Source: Camellia lanceoleosa (lineage: Eukaryota; Streptophyta; Magnoliopsida; Ericales; Theaceae). Taken from it: 64,000 nucleotides of DNA. The position numbers and the translations under genes are program-made. Positions 43,659-54,789 of this stretch are shown piece after piece. How positions within the stretch are numbered: the first letter of the stretch is position 1; each line of letters opens with the position of its first letter. The DNA lies in NCBI GenBank assembly GCA_025200525.1, contig CM045762.1, forward strand, positions 86,556,717-86,620,716. Reading direction: 5' to 3'. The notes beneath the pieces were generated by a model that saw nothing but the letters and a program-made list of their open reading frames with translations, was not told the origin of the DNA and did no database searches.

Positions 43659-46200
43659 CTAGATTGGTTCCTTGCACATCTTCCTATTATGATTCCCCAA
43701 ACGCTGGCACCGACCACATCGAATTTGTTGAACTTGTTCCCCCCTGAAAAGCATCCGTTTCTTCTTGGGCCTGCCTTGTGGTCTTTTGACAATTGGTGGT
43801 TGCATGAAAAATTCATCCACGTTAAACGGTGATTTTTCAACAGTTGGAATAGGGATAATGTTGTGTGCATATGAACTTTGGTACTCTGCCACATGGTAAT
43901 ACGCATCAACGAAATTGTAAAGGTCTTTGCCATAGTTACGGATTGCAACGACTGCGTGAGCACATGGGAAACCTTTGATTTGCCACTGAAAACATGAGCA
44001 TGTATGCCTCCCAACATCAACTAGCACTGATGGGAAAGAGTGAACCTCATATACGTCATCGTTTGATTGGCTCACAAGCCACGATCTGCCTTTATTATAC
44101 GCTTTAACCAAACGTGCTTCCATCTTCGAGCATACAACACCATGCCATGCTTCTACCTTGCGTCAACGTTTGGCCCTTTGCCGCATAATCTGAGTCCAGA
44201 TACTGTCTACCATTTGAGTTATTGGAAGGTGTTGCATATCTTGTATCCATGAGTTAAATGACTCAACTGCGTTGGAACTCATTTTGCCGTAACGTGCACA
44301 GCTAGTGGATTAAAAATGAAAAACATTTGAAAACAATTAACAAAGTGAAACGTTCACGCATGTTGTGATAAAAAGCAACTTGAATATGCTATAGGCATGA
44401 ATGAAAATGGTTCCGAAAAAGTTACTGGAAATAAGTGTTCGCCCAATATGCGGGAGGCAAATCCTTCAAAAATGCTGGAGCGACATTACGTCCGGATTTC
44501 ATGAACTCCCCTAAACTATGGTTGAATGCAGTGACTGTTGGAGCATATGCGCACGCTCGGAATGTAGCCAACAACCCAGCCGGGTAAGAACTGTTCACGT
44601 AACGCATTTTGTCTTGCAAGTTGCGTTGCAAATGTTGTAAGCAAAATGCATGATGAGCGGTGGGGAATACGATGGGTACTGATTCTATCAATCCAGTATG
44701 TCGGTCTGATACGAACGTCAGTGTTCTATGTCCATTCACCACATTCGCAAGGTGTCCCAAAAACCAAGACTAGTTGGCAGTGTTCTCCGAATCAACGATC
44801 GTGATAACTAATGGAAACAATCCTGTTTTTTTTATAATTTTTTTCCAATTAAGAACAAAACAAGCAATGTTGATTAAAACATGTTTACAAATTTAATGGG
44901 ACAACACACAATCGGGTGGCGTAAACACACACCACCCGTACGAAGTTCGCAGCACAAACAAACCCATAACAGCCTCCCCAAAAGCCCAAGTGTGTGGAAA
45001 CAAACCAAAATGTCGATATGATATTAAATAATGAAAAATCATAGTGTGCAACAACATACCTTGCTTACCATCTTTTGCAGTGGCGGCTAACAAGTTCCCT
45101 TTGAATTTCCCTTTTAGAAACATGCTGTCTAAGAAAAGTAACGGTCTACAATGGTTGAATCCATCAATACATGCTTTGAATGATATGAAATACCTTATGA
45201 AATGATTGTTTTGATCGTCGTAGTCAATGTTTATATAACTTCTCGGGTTGTTCTCCATAACTACATTACTATACTACCGTAATTGGTCAAACGAAATTGA
45301 ATGTGCACCGAACATTTCCCCGCGAGCTTTCTCAACACCTAACCAGGCGACCCGATAACTAACCTCTAAACTGTAATCATTCTTCAAGTCGTAGACAACA
45401 TCGGTAGGCCGTGTGAGTGGTTTGTCACGTACCCTCTCGGATATAACATCACATACTAAGTCAGACCCAGCACGCGGATTAGTGGGTGTCCGAACAGCGA
45501 CACCACAAATGTGCTTGCTATTCCATTTATGAATGTAAAAAAATCCATTGCCATGTAAGGCATGTGCGTGTATAGACCACATGCATCCTTTAGTTTCCCT
45601 CATCATGCATACCATTGTAATCTGAGCGGAATCATTCTTTACATATTTGAATCGAAATCCACACTCAATGGCATACTTGCGAAGAATCGTTTGGAACTCA
45701 GCAGCTCCCCCCTCAAAACTTTGCCCAACATGTTGAATCCCATTAGCCCATAAAGCAGACAAAAAAACCTTATCTACATGAGGACAAAATTTGGCTAATA
45801 AATCTTGTTCATTGTCCACGTCTATCTCGTCAAATGGACCATGCATCTGACATGGGAAAGTCCGTGCATTGTGAGGTAGGCTGTCAATGTTATCGGCATC
45901 TTTGACGTCTCGCAAATGAATGATGACGTCAACACATTATAGGCGAAAAGACCGCGCAAGTGAGACATGTTTTCCATATCAACATCGTTCTTCAACGTGA
46001 AGTTATTGTATCCCGGGATTTTGAAAAACAAACACACATTATCGACTGTCAACCCCAAAAAATTGCCACACACATGGTTCAGCAGATCATGGTAACGAAA
46101 CAGGGCTTGCAAATTGACGGCGGCATTTGTATTACTGTAACAACAAACCAGCATGACATGCGTGTCCATTACCTGTATACATTTAACATCACATCAATAA
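43659..46200 (-). pseudogene. MULE transposase (MuDR type)
   Basis: Minus strand, in order: N-terminal region (46169 on), a 1-base shift near 45925, MuDR-type N-terminal domain (GCMWSIHAHALHGNGFFYI and KWNSKHICG), catalytic core with LFLDSMFLKGKFKG (first Asp), an intron at 44823-45059, FVSDRHTGL (second Asp), C-x-x-H-type LQHLQRNL, and NAVESFNSWI (Glu). It then has a SWIM zinc finger (HTCSCFQWQIKGFPCAHAV), a GRPKKKR basic motif and a CCHC knuckle (RCGRCQRLGNHNRKMC). Only a few lesions: TAG at 45274-45276, TAG near 44770 (both where Trp is usual), a stop near 44165. All catalytic and zinc residues survive, so the copy died recently or stays near-functional. Confidence 0.85.
44823..45059 (-). 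other. Intron in MULE transposase core
   Basis: Minus-strand donor AAG/GTATGTT after the AATAKDGK segment and acceptor AAACAG/GA before GLFPLV. 237 bp, between the first and second catalytic Asp. Confidence 0.7.
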
Positions 46201-46808
46201 CATAACCCATACCAGATGATGTCACACAACTCTCCCCGACTACCACAACCCCGAACTCAACCAATGCCACAAATCCCTTACCAATCACATACATGCAACC
46301 CACCCGTTGAGTCCCCACCCCCACCCCCACCCCACCCAGATCATACACTACAACACTTAATGTCGTCAAGTCGTAACACATTTGAGCCACACCCAACCAC
46401 TTGGGAGACAAAAACGATGACACCCTGACATGGATACAAAGAACTCCATCCAAAAAACTGAGAATACCAACAAAACAAAACAATTGTGCATTATTATGAA
46501 AGAAAAAAAAATACATACCTGCATGACGGTGAGGTTGACGATTGGTAAATGCTACCCCTGTTGCGACGTCACACAGACAGCACACCAAACCCCCTCCCCA
46601 AAAAACCCAAAACCCTAACAGTCAAATTGTAGAAATGTGTATCACCGAATCAATGAAGTTACCAAAAATGAAGGTGATCCCACAAAAAATAACCCAATGA
46701 AATAGGAAAGGGGATAACTGTCCAAGCCTCACTACCAAAGTTGGAAAATATGATCGATAGATCTAAACCTCTCCACCAGTGGGACTTATCCGATAAACAT
46801 TTCAAAAG
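46201..46808. other. MULE terminal region, transposase side
   Basis: Probable promoter/leader of the minus-strand transposase, including a C-rich stretch near 46310-46335. No other gene. Confidence 0.5.
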
Positions 46809-46855
46809 TGGGACTAATTGGTATAGTTGTTTATGATATCGTATTTATTGGTAAA
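46809..46855 (-). repeat. MULE right TIR
   Basis: TGGGACTAATTGGT...TTTATTGGTAAA, the inverse of 33688-33734. Backbone homology resumes at about 46862. Confidence 0.8.
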
Positions 46856-46861
46856 TATTCC

Positions 46862-48255
46862 TTATAATATCATAGATCATTACGTGATCATGATCTGAAA
46901 ATACCTAATGATTACCCTGCTGATGTGCCCTCAACTAACCTAATAATTATTCCGGACCCAACTTTTTGATAAGATTTTTCAATTTCATAGGGTACCTTTA
47001 CTAATAAATCTCATAAATATAACTGATATTAACTAATTGATTCCAGAGTCGATGGAGGACAAGTTTAAAGATTTACTGGTTAACCAAAAAATTTGATAAA
47101 TATTCTTATAAATTTTTAAACCTTATATTAAAAATTCTTTCCATTTGAATAAGTATGGACAAATTCTTATAAATTGAATTAAAATGATGATCCCAAAACG
47201 GAAAAAAAAAATTACGCACAAATGGGCCCGCCCATGTGCCCTCAAGCAGCCATCGATTACTCTGGACTCGAAACGAGTTTACCACCACATGACTTTTTAT
47301 TTTCATAATAATTACTCTGTTACTCGGTAGGTCTTCTATCTTTTTCCAATTAATTAATTAATAGGAAGGGAGAAGGCAAAAAGTTTCTAAAACATGAGAT
47401 ATTATTGAATAACTTCTCAACAAATAGGACACCATGGGAAAGTTATTACGTATTTGCAAAATATCACATGTCTATATTTATTTTATTAATTATTATTTTT
47501 ATTAAAGTAATTTTAAAGATTCTATTAATTTTTTACCGAATATCTTATATGGATGTAGGATACATACTATGTAGATTTTATGTAGGTCTCACATTTATGT
47601 GAGATATTTACTAAAAATTTTGATAGAACTTTTGAGATTTTTAGTATTTTTATTTTTATTATGTATTTTCGTCTTCTTCAATCAATCAACATAAAATTAT
47701 AATATTTTATTTTTTTCACCAATTATAATATCATAGATTATCACGTAACTATGTTACGAGAATACCTAATAATCACCCTGCTGGTGTGCCCTTAACTAAC
47801 CTAAGAATTACTCTGGACCCAAAACGACTTTGCCACAAGACTTTTCAATTTCATAGGGTACATTTAGCAATCGTAAATATTCTTATAAATTTTAAACTCT
47901 TATTCTACATTAAAATCTCTTAAATAAAGGTATTCATATTTAAAAACGTAATAAGATAATAACGTTATAACATTTTAAAAATAATACATTTAATAAAAAA
48001 TTAATAAGATAATAACGCATAAATGTTTCATTGTCATATTTTAAAAAGAATAACACATTAGAATGATGTCGCATTATCACATTTTAATAATGACACATTC
48101 AATAAAAGTTTAATATGATAATATTAACAGTATACAAATATCCTATTATCACATTTTAAGAAAAATGATACATTTAATAAAAGTTTAATAAGACAATAAT
48201 ACACATATAAGACATACCTACATTTGGAATCTCCAACAAATATAATAAAAGGATC
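46862..48255. repeat. Backbone DNA with degenerate tandem copies
   Basis: 46862-47200 and 47721-47960 align (TAATATCATAGAT, ATACCTAATAATCACCCTGC, TTTCAATTTCATAGGGTAC). 47200-47715 aligns with 16398-16493 plus 22943-23497. A further AT-rich ~90-bp repeat (TTAATAAAAGTTTAATA) spans 47970-48190. No gene. Confidence 0.75.
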
Positions 48256-48713
48256 ACACTTGTATGAGCACAAAATAATCTTCTCGTATAATCCTGTTGA
48301 TCAAGTTTTTATTCCTCCAAACGTTGTCTCTTTACTACTTGAAAACACAAATGTGAGTTAGCCAACAGGTGTATGCCGAAAATCTCTCTAATGCCTAAGT
48401 CAACAAAAAGCCAATAGACACAAAAACTCTGTGTATTTGAGAGTAAAAATTGCAATACCTTTACATAGGTCCTGTTATGAGTTTTTATAGATTCCGCCCA
48501 ACACAATCCTAGTAGGATTCCAACTCTCCTTAGCAGAGTCCTCCTAGGAATCACACTTCCAAGGATAGTGCATATCCTAGTAACACCCTGCTCATTGCTG
48601 ACCTAGTGAGATGGTTTTTACCTCAGCTCGGTTGACGCGATCAACTGAGCTAGCTTGTCTCTATTGTGCTCTCAATACAATAATGACATAGATGGTGTTC
48701 TGCCGAGCTATAC

Positions 48714-50869
48714 TATAGCGATCCCGGTTTTAACCCGTCTCTTTCACGTTTTGTCACTTCGCTGAGTATGTCGGGGATCGAGCTGCCCGATCAGCTTGCG
48801 GGGGTCAAGGGGGCAGCGCCCTTTGGCGGGTCCGGGACAACGCCCTAGCGGGGTTGAGAGGCAACACCCCTGAAGTAAAAATGCAAAATGCATTCGAAGT
48901 TGCTTGTTCGCTCGGTCGATCTGGAGAGTTGGGAGTTGAATCGAGAGAATTCCAAGCTGAGGACCAGGGCCGCACGTGTGGGGCCTTGGGCCGTATGTGC
49001 GGGAGAGTAGCCGCACGTGCAGAAGGTAAGGCCGCATCTGCGGGAAACAAAGGAGGGGGGTGAAGCACACTGCTAAAAAGGCAAGTGCGGGAGTGAGGTG
49101 CAAAAAAGGACGCACGTGTCGGAGTAGGTGAGATTCGAATTTTCTTTCTTTTTTCTCTCTCTTTGGGTTAAAGTTGTATCACTTTTGTGTACCTTTCTCT
49201 CTCTAAAAACATTTCCTCTTCATTCTCTCTACATTTCCTACCAAAAACCTCACAAGATCTTTGATTTCTCCAAATCTATTGAGATTTAGATCCAAGTTCT
49301 TCATCAAAGTTGGTTATCTATTGAGATTGAGATCCGTTGTATGCGGTGGAGATCGAGTTTAGGCATCGTTGATTTTGGGATTTCAACTCTATTCTTCTTC
49401 AAACTTGAGGTAGGGATTTCCTTTGAGTTATATATATGTTTTTGCAAGATCTAGATGATTTTCGAAATCATCTTTTGATTAATTTTGAAAATTGATTGTT
49501 GATTCAAGAAGAAGAATAATTTTGAAGATGGGTTTACTTTCTTTTCCTTTTAAAATGGAAATTGAGGGTTTTGAATTATATTGATTGAAGAAAGATGATT
49601 TTGGTGAGATCCTTCTAAATATTTTGGAGATGAGTGGTTTTGGTGAAAAAACCTAGAAATAGGGATTTTTGAAATATGTTGAAAATCCTTGGATGATGTT
49701 GACATATTTATTTTGGGGGTCAAAATAAATGGATGTTTTGAAAATTATTTATTTATTTATATATATAAATGATGAAGTTTGTAAAATATGAGAATTGTTG
49801 TTCATTTTGAAAATTGTTATTCAAAATGTTGTTTTAGTCTTGAAATGGCTAATTTGTAGAGAATGCTCGAAATATGGGAAATGTGTTGTTCCTTAGGAAA
49901 ATTGGAAATCAAAGTTTATATATTCATCTTGTGATATTATTGTTTTGAAAAGAAAAATGGGAGATTTGTTCACAATGGAATTATTGTGCGGAAATATTGA
50001 GAATAGAAGAAATGTTGTATTGCATTTAATCATTTCATGGGCATACCAATTCATTTGATTATGTTGAGCTTTGAACGTTGATTTGAAAACCTTGCATTGA
50101 GAAGAGAATGTTGGGAAACGGGTTTTCATGAAATGATTTTGGGGTAAATACGGTGGTAAGTCTTGATAGGTAGTGTAGATGAAATTGATTAAGTTGGCCT
50201 GAGTGTCCTTGGTGAAAGACCAGAAAGTCACGCGGATAGGTGTCAAGCCTTCCGGTTAATACCGGTAAAAATGACAATTAGTAGTACTTGCATAGTCTAC
50301 TTGCAAACACTGACATAGGGATTACCAGAGTTGTATTTACCGCCCCTTGAGTTAAATTGGTTAATTTTGAACAGTTAGAGTTGCATGACATCATTGAGCA
50401 TGATGATTTTCAAAAGATGAAGATGTGTCTTACTTTTAAAAGAACACAGCATGGGATGTGCATTCATCATCTTGAGACTTGTCTAAAATGTATATACTTT
50501 GTTAAGGATCTCCTACTGGGCTTTAAGCTCACCTTACAGGATTTTTGTGCAGTAAAGGACGTAGTGATTCCACCGAACTAAGGGCGTGGAAGTGTGTGTG
50601 TTGGGTTTGCGTGACTCTATTTTGTAAGCCAAGGGTTGTATTTGTGTGGGTTTGAATAACCGATTTGTGTAACCGGGCCTAAGCCTTGGAAACTTGTAAA
50701 CCCATGAGGGTATTTATTTGTTTATGTTGCCTTGTTTTGAAGTGAATGTATTATCTCATGAAGACTATTTGTATCATGTAATGCAAGTGTGGAGATGTAT
50801 TTTTAGTTTTACTTTAAAGAGCCATAATTATTGTATTATTATTTGTGTATGAAAAATTGGGGCGTTACA
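48714..50869 (+). mobile_element. Solo LTR inside Element 3 LTR, TSD TATAC
   Basis: 2156 bp between perfect TATAC repeats (48709-48713, 50870-50874); the uninterrupted LTR at 59512-60181 shows the empty site. The right end GGGGCGTTACA is a usual plant LTR terminus (TGTAACGCCCC on the reverse). The left end TATAGCG lacks the TG, probably mutated. It shares the CCGCACGTGCGGG word cluster with 7993-10012. Non-coding. Confidence 0.85.
48968..49120. repeat. G-box-like palindromic word cluster
   Basis: Six words near GCCGCACGTGTGGGG / GCCGCATCTGCGGG at 48969-49115. Same word as 8845-9010, in an LTR with otherwise different ends. Confidence 0.8.
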
Positions 50870-51091
50870 TATACTTAGCTCGGCCTGTCTCCTTGCTAAC
50901 ACCTTGGCCAGCCTTCCAGGTCTAGCTTTAGATAGCCAGGTCAACCCCCTGACGACGTCTCTGCCCATCTTGGAACCCAGATGACCTGGGACCGAGCTAT
51001 CTAAAGCTCTCACCCCGGCCCATAGTTTGGCCCAAAGTTAAGGTAGATGGATCAAGCTCAGCCCAATCTCTTCTCCTAAATTACCCTCTCA

Positions 51092-52121
51092 ATTGCTCCT
51101 TAATTCCATCTGTGAAGCATGATTGGGATTATTATCTTCAAGCTACGCTAAAATATCACCCAAAGTGAAGCACTTAGGCTATCTAAACTAAAAAACTCAC
51201 TCGATTTTCCCCCTTTTTGACGTAGTACAACCTGCTCTCCCATGCTGCTGACACTACGTGCTTACTAGGACACGTGGCTCCTCACGATTGCCTCTATCGT
51301 TGAGACAACAGTCAATCATAACTCTAAAATTTGAATAGTCCTGTCGTTTTACTTCCATTTCACATTTATCCCCTTAGTCTTCAAACCACCATCGTTACTG
51401 TTCATCTTCTAACCCAAAAACCAAAACAACTTTCTGAAAGCAAAAACTCCAATTCTGCCTCTACCCCTATTCAAACCTTGGTACTTTCACTACTGCCACA
51501 AGAATGTCATTTGATGCTCAACGTTACATCCAAAAACTCGTAAGTTTCATGTTCTTTCTAAACACTCTATATGATGTTTCACAAGTGCTTAACTCTCTTA
51601 GCTTCATAAACCCATTATATTGTTTTTGCAAGAGTATGCATAGCTTTTGTTTATGCGCCAAAAATGAGTTTAGAATAAGCTTCCCAAAAACCTCATACCT
51701 TAGGAAGAATTCCAGCTTATTTGTAACTGGAATCATACAAACTTTGAATCCAGAATTCACATTGAAACCAAGCTATAATAGGTTTGTTCTCATTTAGATA
51801 CACCTCCCCAAACGTTTCAACGTTTCCTAATCATGATCGAGCTATAGCCTAGCTCACTTCATGGACTAAGATAAAAATCTCGCCCACTCCCAAGACCGGG
51901 TAAAAACCTTGACCTAGTTTTTAGCCGAGCCACACACCATTACTTCTCTCAAAACCGAGCAAAATAATTTATACTGATGCCCTAGCCCGGTCACTAACTG
52001 GCCATAACACATTCTATGTTCTTTACTGTGCAGACTTTGACTAGGTTTACTCAAGCACACCATTCATACAGAGTCGGGTTAAGGTGCCGAGCAGATACTT
52101 GTAAACAAAAGCTATCCAAAA
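51092..52121. other. Element 3 sequence upstream of the antisense gene
   Basis: Probable promoter and leader of the antisense gene. No convincing domain is seen in the short frames near 51331-51797. Confidence 0.5.
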
Positions 52122-54250
52122 GTGGGCAAATATTGGTTCCTTGTGAGTTCGCCCGGTGCCAAAGCCGAATTCGGAAGGAATTACCACATCCCTGAAGACG
52201 TTCAATTTGAACTAGCCGAGTTGGACACCACACCCTGGGGTAGATCGAGCTTTGTTCCGTTTACGTTGCTGTCCATTGTAGAGGGTGGACTCAGGTTCCC
52301 AGTCCAACCCCTAATTTGTGAATTCCTTAGGCAAACCAGACTATTTCCCACACAATTATCCACCAACACGTACAGAATAATAAACGGCATAAGTGAACTA
52401 AATCGTTGCCTTGGCCTTAACCTCGGATTGGCTGAGCTATTTCACCAATATTCGCTTAGTCAGAATGATGACGGTTGGGTATATTACCTTAGAATAAGAA
52501 GGGGCTAAGAGAAAATCATCAAGAGTACACCTGATAAAGACCTGAACGACGATGATTTTCTATGGGTGTCTGGAAATTTTGAAGACCACGAAGCCTAGAT
52601 ATCGGGCTATAACATCAACTGGAACAAGGGAACAGCTAGTAAGGACAGCTCGATTTTATCTTCTTTGTTATCAAAACAACTACCGTACTAACCCTTGTGT
52701 TCTTTGTCTTTATGCAGATTTGAACCACCTGAAATCAACTTACGCATACGCGAATCAAGTTATACTCTGAGCCGCGCTATGCTACCGGCATCGAGATTGG
52801 ACTGAACTGCTCGACGTGCAACCGACCTACCATTACAGTGGTAAGAGGAAGACCGGAGTAACCGATTTCTTTCTAGAGTCTTCACCCGAGCCAGACCCCA
52901 CTCTTTAATTTCCCTCACTGAAGAACAAGAAATGGAAAAAAGAAGGGTCGTGCAAGCTCTTATTATCGAGCAGACCTCCGGTGAAGTTCATACCGAACTA
53001 GCGCCCTTTGGTCAACCGTGCGAGACAGTGGTCGCCCTCCCAACCACCAAGGCAACCACATCTCAGCAGAACAAGTGTGTGCGCACCTCGTCGACCGAAC
53101 AACCACATTTGGTGGATAAGGAAAAGACCATGCTCCCTGAGACCCAACTGTCAAACCTAGAGCCTGTTCGTTCTAGTTGAGCAGGTCCTTCTTCTCCGCC
53201 TGTATAGGCACCATCCGTCTCCTATAAAAATTGCACTGTGTCTACCAAAGACTCAATGGTTGCTGAGAAGGACCACATGCTTGCTTTCAACCTCTCCAAG
53301 AGTGTGTGTCTGCCAACAGATATGGAACATCACGATCATCTAACCGAGCTCAAAGTGATTCGCTCAGCGACTAAGTCAATGGTGCTTGTAAGTAGTCTAC
53401 CAATTTATTCATATCCATACTATCTATCTGGTTGCTCGGTTCAACCTGACTACTCTTTCTCCACTCGCACGCTCTGCTAGAAAAACCACGTGCCCTACAA
53501 ACGTGTGCTAGAACTGTAGAAAATAGCGTGGTCGGTTGTGGCTGATGCAAATGTCAAGGCAGCCGAACTGAAGGAGGCCAGGCCAAGCTGACCGAGCTGG
53601 AATCTGAGAATGCAAGGCTAGCCGAACTGGTCAACATGGCAGAGGCTGATAAGCAAAGAGCTTTAGCCGAGAAAAAAGATCGTTATCTGCGAGAGTTGTC
53701 TAAGTTGAAGAAGAAAAAAAATGCTAAGCTTCAAGAGCTGAGAAAGAAAATGAAGGATGCTAAGGACTGAGGTTTTAAGGAAGGAGATGAAACCTATGTC
53801 CAGCAATGTGAAGCAGCCAAAAACATATTCTTTAAATGCGGTTGGAAAGTTGCTGCTGAATAGCTCGGTCAAGGACATGACTCCGAGATCTTCCGGAACC
53901 CTCCTCCCCACTTTATACCGAGCTATATGTCGGATTATACAAATGCAGTTCAACAGAAGTTCCTTCAGGAAGGGGAGGAGGATGAGGTCCCTGATCTATT
54001 TAATGCTCCTTCTACTAACACTAACCTTAGTGGCCAGTTTTCAGTTCCCACTCCGATGGATTTCCTAAGCCAAACCTTGCCCAGTATGGTTGACAAAGTG
54101 CCTGGGACCGAGCTAATCCAGGAGGCTGATGCCGGAGCCGGCTTGTCTACGGGCGAATCCATGCTGACCTGGATGCTGACCTTGACAACCTTTTTCTTGA
54201 CTGGAAGGCTCCTTCGCTTAGTTTTCTCGTTTTTTGTTCTGGGAAAATGT
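52122..54250 (+). pseudogene. Element 3 aORF1: antisense Transposase_28-like gene
   Basis: The first exon has FAPFTLL-like start and LLSIVEGGLRFPVQPLI, YRIINGISELNRCLGL and DGWVYYLRIRRG, aligning with LLSIVEGGVRFPLHPLL and FFRIIMGVIELNRRL of Element 2. Intron 1 is 52639-52717 (79 bp, GTAAGG donor, TATGCAG acceptor); an intron 2 donor GTAAGT is at 53388. After a Lys-rich coiled coil (near 53580-53760) comes GFKEGDETYVQQCEAAKN and FFKCGWKVAAE, the diverged C-terminal motif, then an acidic tail. At least eight stops. The C-terminal end is uncertain because two frames look plausible after 54180. There is no aORF2 in this element. Confidence 0.7.
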
Positions 54251-54399
54251 AACTGGGCTATAAGCCCCACCTCATGTTACCACTTTTTACCTAATGAAAA
54301 CATTTCTTGCTCCTACTCAGTCACTATGCTTTTCTTTTTATTATAGTGCAACATCCTTTTTCTTTTTATTATAGTGCAACATCCTTACTGTATGTCTGG

Positions 54400-54735
54400 T
54401 CGAGCTCACCAACTCTGCCTTATCCACTTTTTTTTTAGCCGAGATCCTTATCTCGACTGCCAACCTTCTTAACTGAGATCCTTATCTCGGCTAAAGAAAG
54501 AACAAAGTGTTGGTCAAACCTGCCAATCTTTCTGAGCCTAGATCCTTATCTCGGCTTGAGGAAAAAGGTGTTGGTCAAACCAGCCAACCTTCTTGAGCCT
54601 AGATCCTTATCTCGGCCGAAGAACGAGCTAAGTGTTGGTCAAACCTGCCAACCTTCCTAAGCCTAGATCCTTATCTCGGCTTGAGGAAGAAAAAAGGTGT
54701 TGGTCAAACTTGCCAACCTTCTTAATCGCCTCTAG
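54400..54735. repeat. pol/aORF junction tandem array (Element 3)
   Basis: Five units of 60-64 bp (one shorter) with the dyad GAGATCCTTATCTC and GTTGGTCAAACCTGCCAACC. It occupies the same place as the arrays of Elements 1 and 2 but is unrelated in sequence. Confidence 0.9.
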
Positions 54736-54789
54736 TCACCGAAAAAAAGTCTACTTTTTTTTATTGAAAATGAAAAATTACAAGTGTTT

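Larger units (their letters stand above)
33688..46855. mobile_element. Mutator-like element carrying a ULP protease gene
   Basis: TIRs at 33688-33734 and 46809-46855 share TTTACCAATAAAT at the tips and ACCAATTAGTCCCA 33 bp in, over the same 47-bp length. Inside are a minus-strand MuDR-type transposase (43659-46200) and a plus-strand ULP-type protease gene (35458-38900), arranged convergently. This layout fits the ULP-bearing MULEs (Kaonashi/KI-MULE type) described in plants. A 3.96-kb solo LTR interrupts the ULP gene. Without it the element would be about 9.2 kb. The left TSD is lost because Element 2 begins at the TIR. Confidence 0.85.
48261..51091 (-). repeat. Element 3 3' LTR, split by a solo LTR
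   Basis: 48261-48713 plus 50875-51091 make 670 bp, exactly the length of the other LTR. It ends CCCTCTCA; the neighbouring minus-strand AAGGAGCAAT is a likely polypurine tract. Confidence 0.9.

Noticed and set aside
49893..50277. Minus-strand frames of 117 and 72 codons in the solo LTR
   Set aside because: No recognisable domain, inside a non-coding LTR.
51331..51797. Plus-strand frames upstream of the Element 3 antisense gene
   Set aside because: No similarity to the antisense genes of Elements 1 or 2 and no domain; probably leader sequence.
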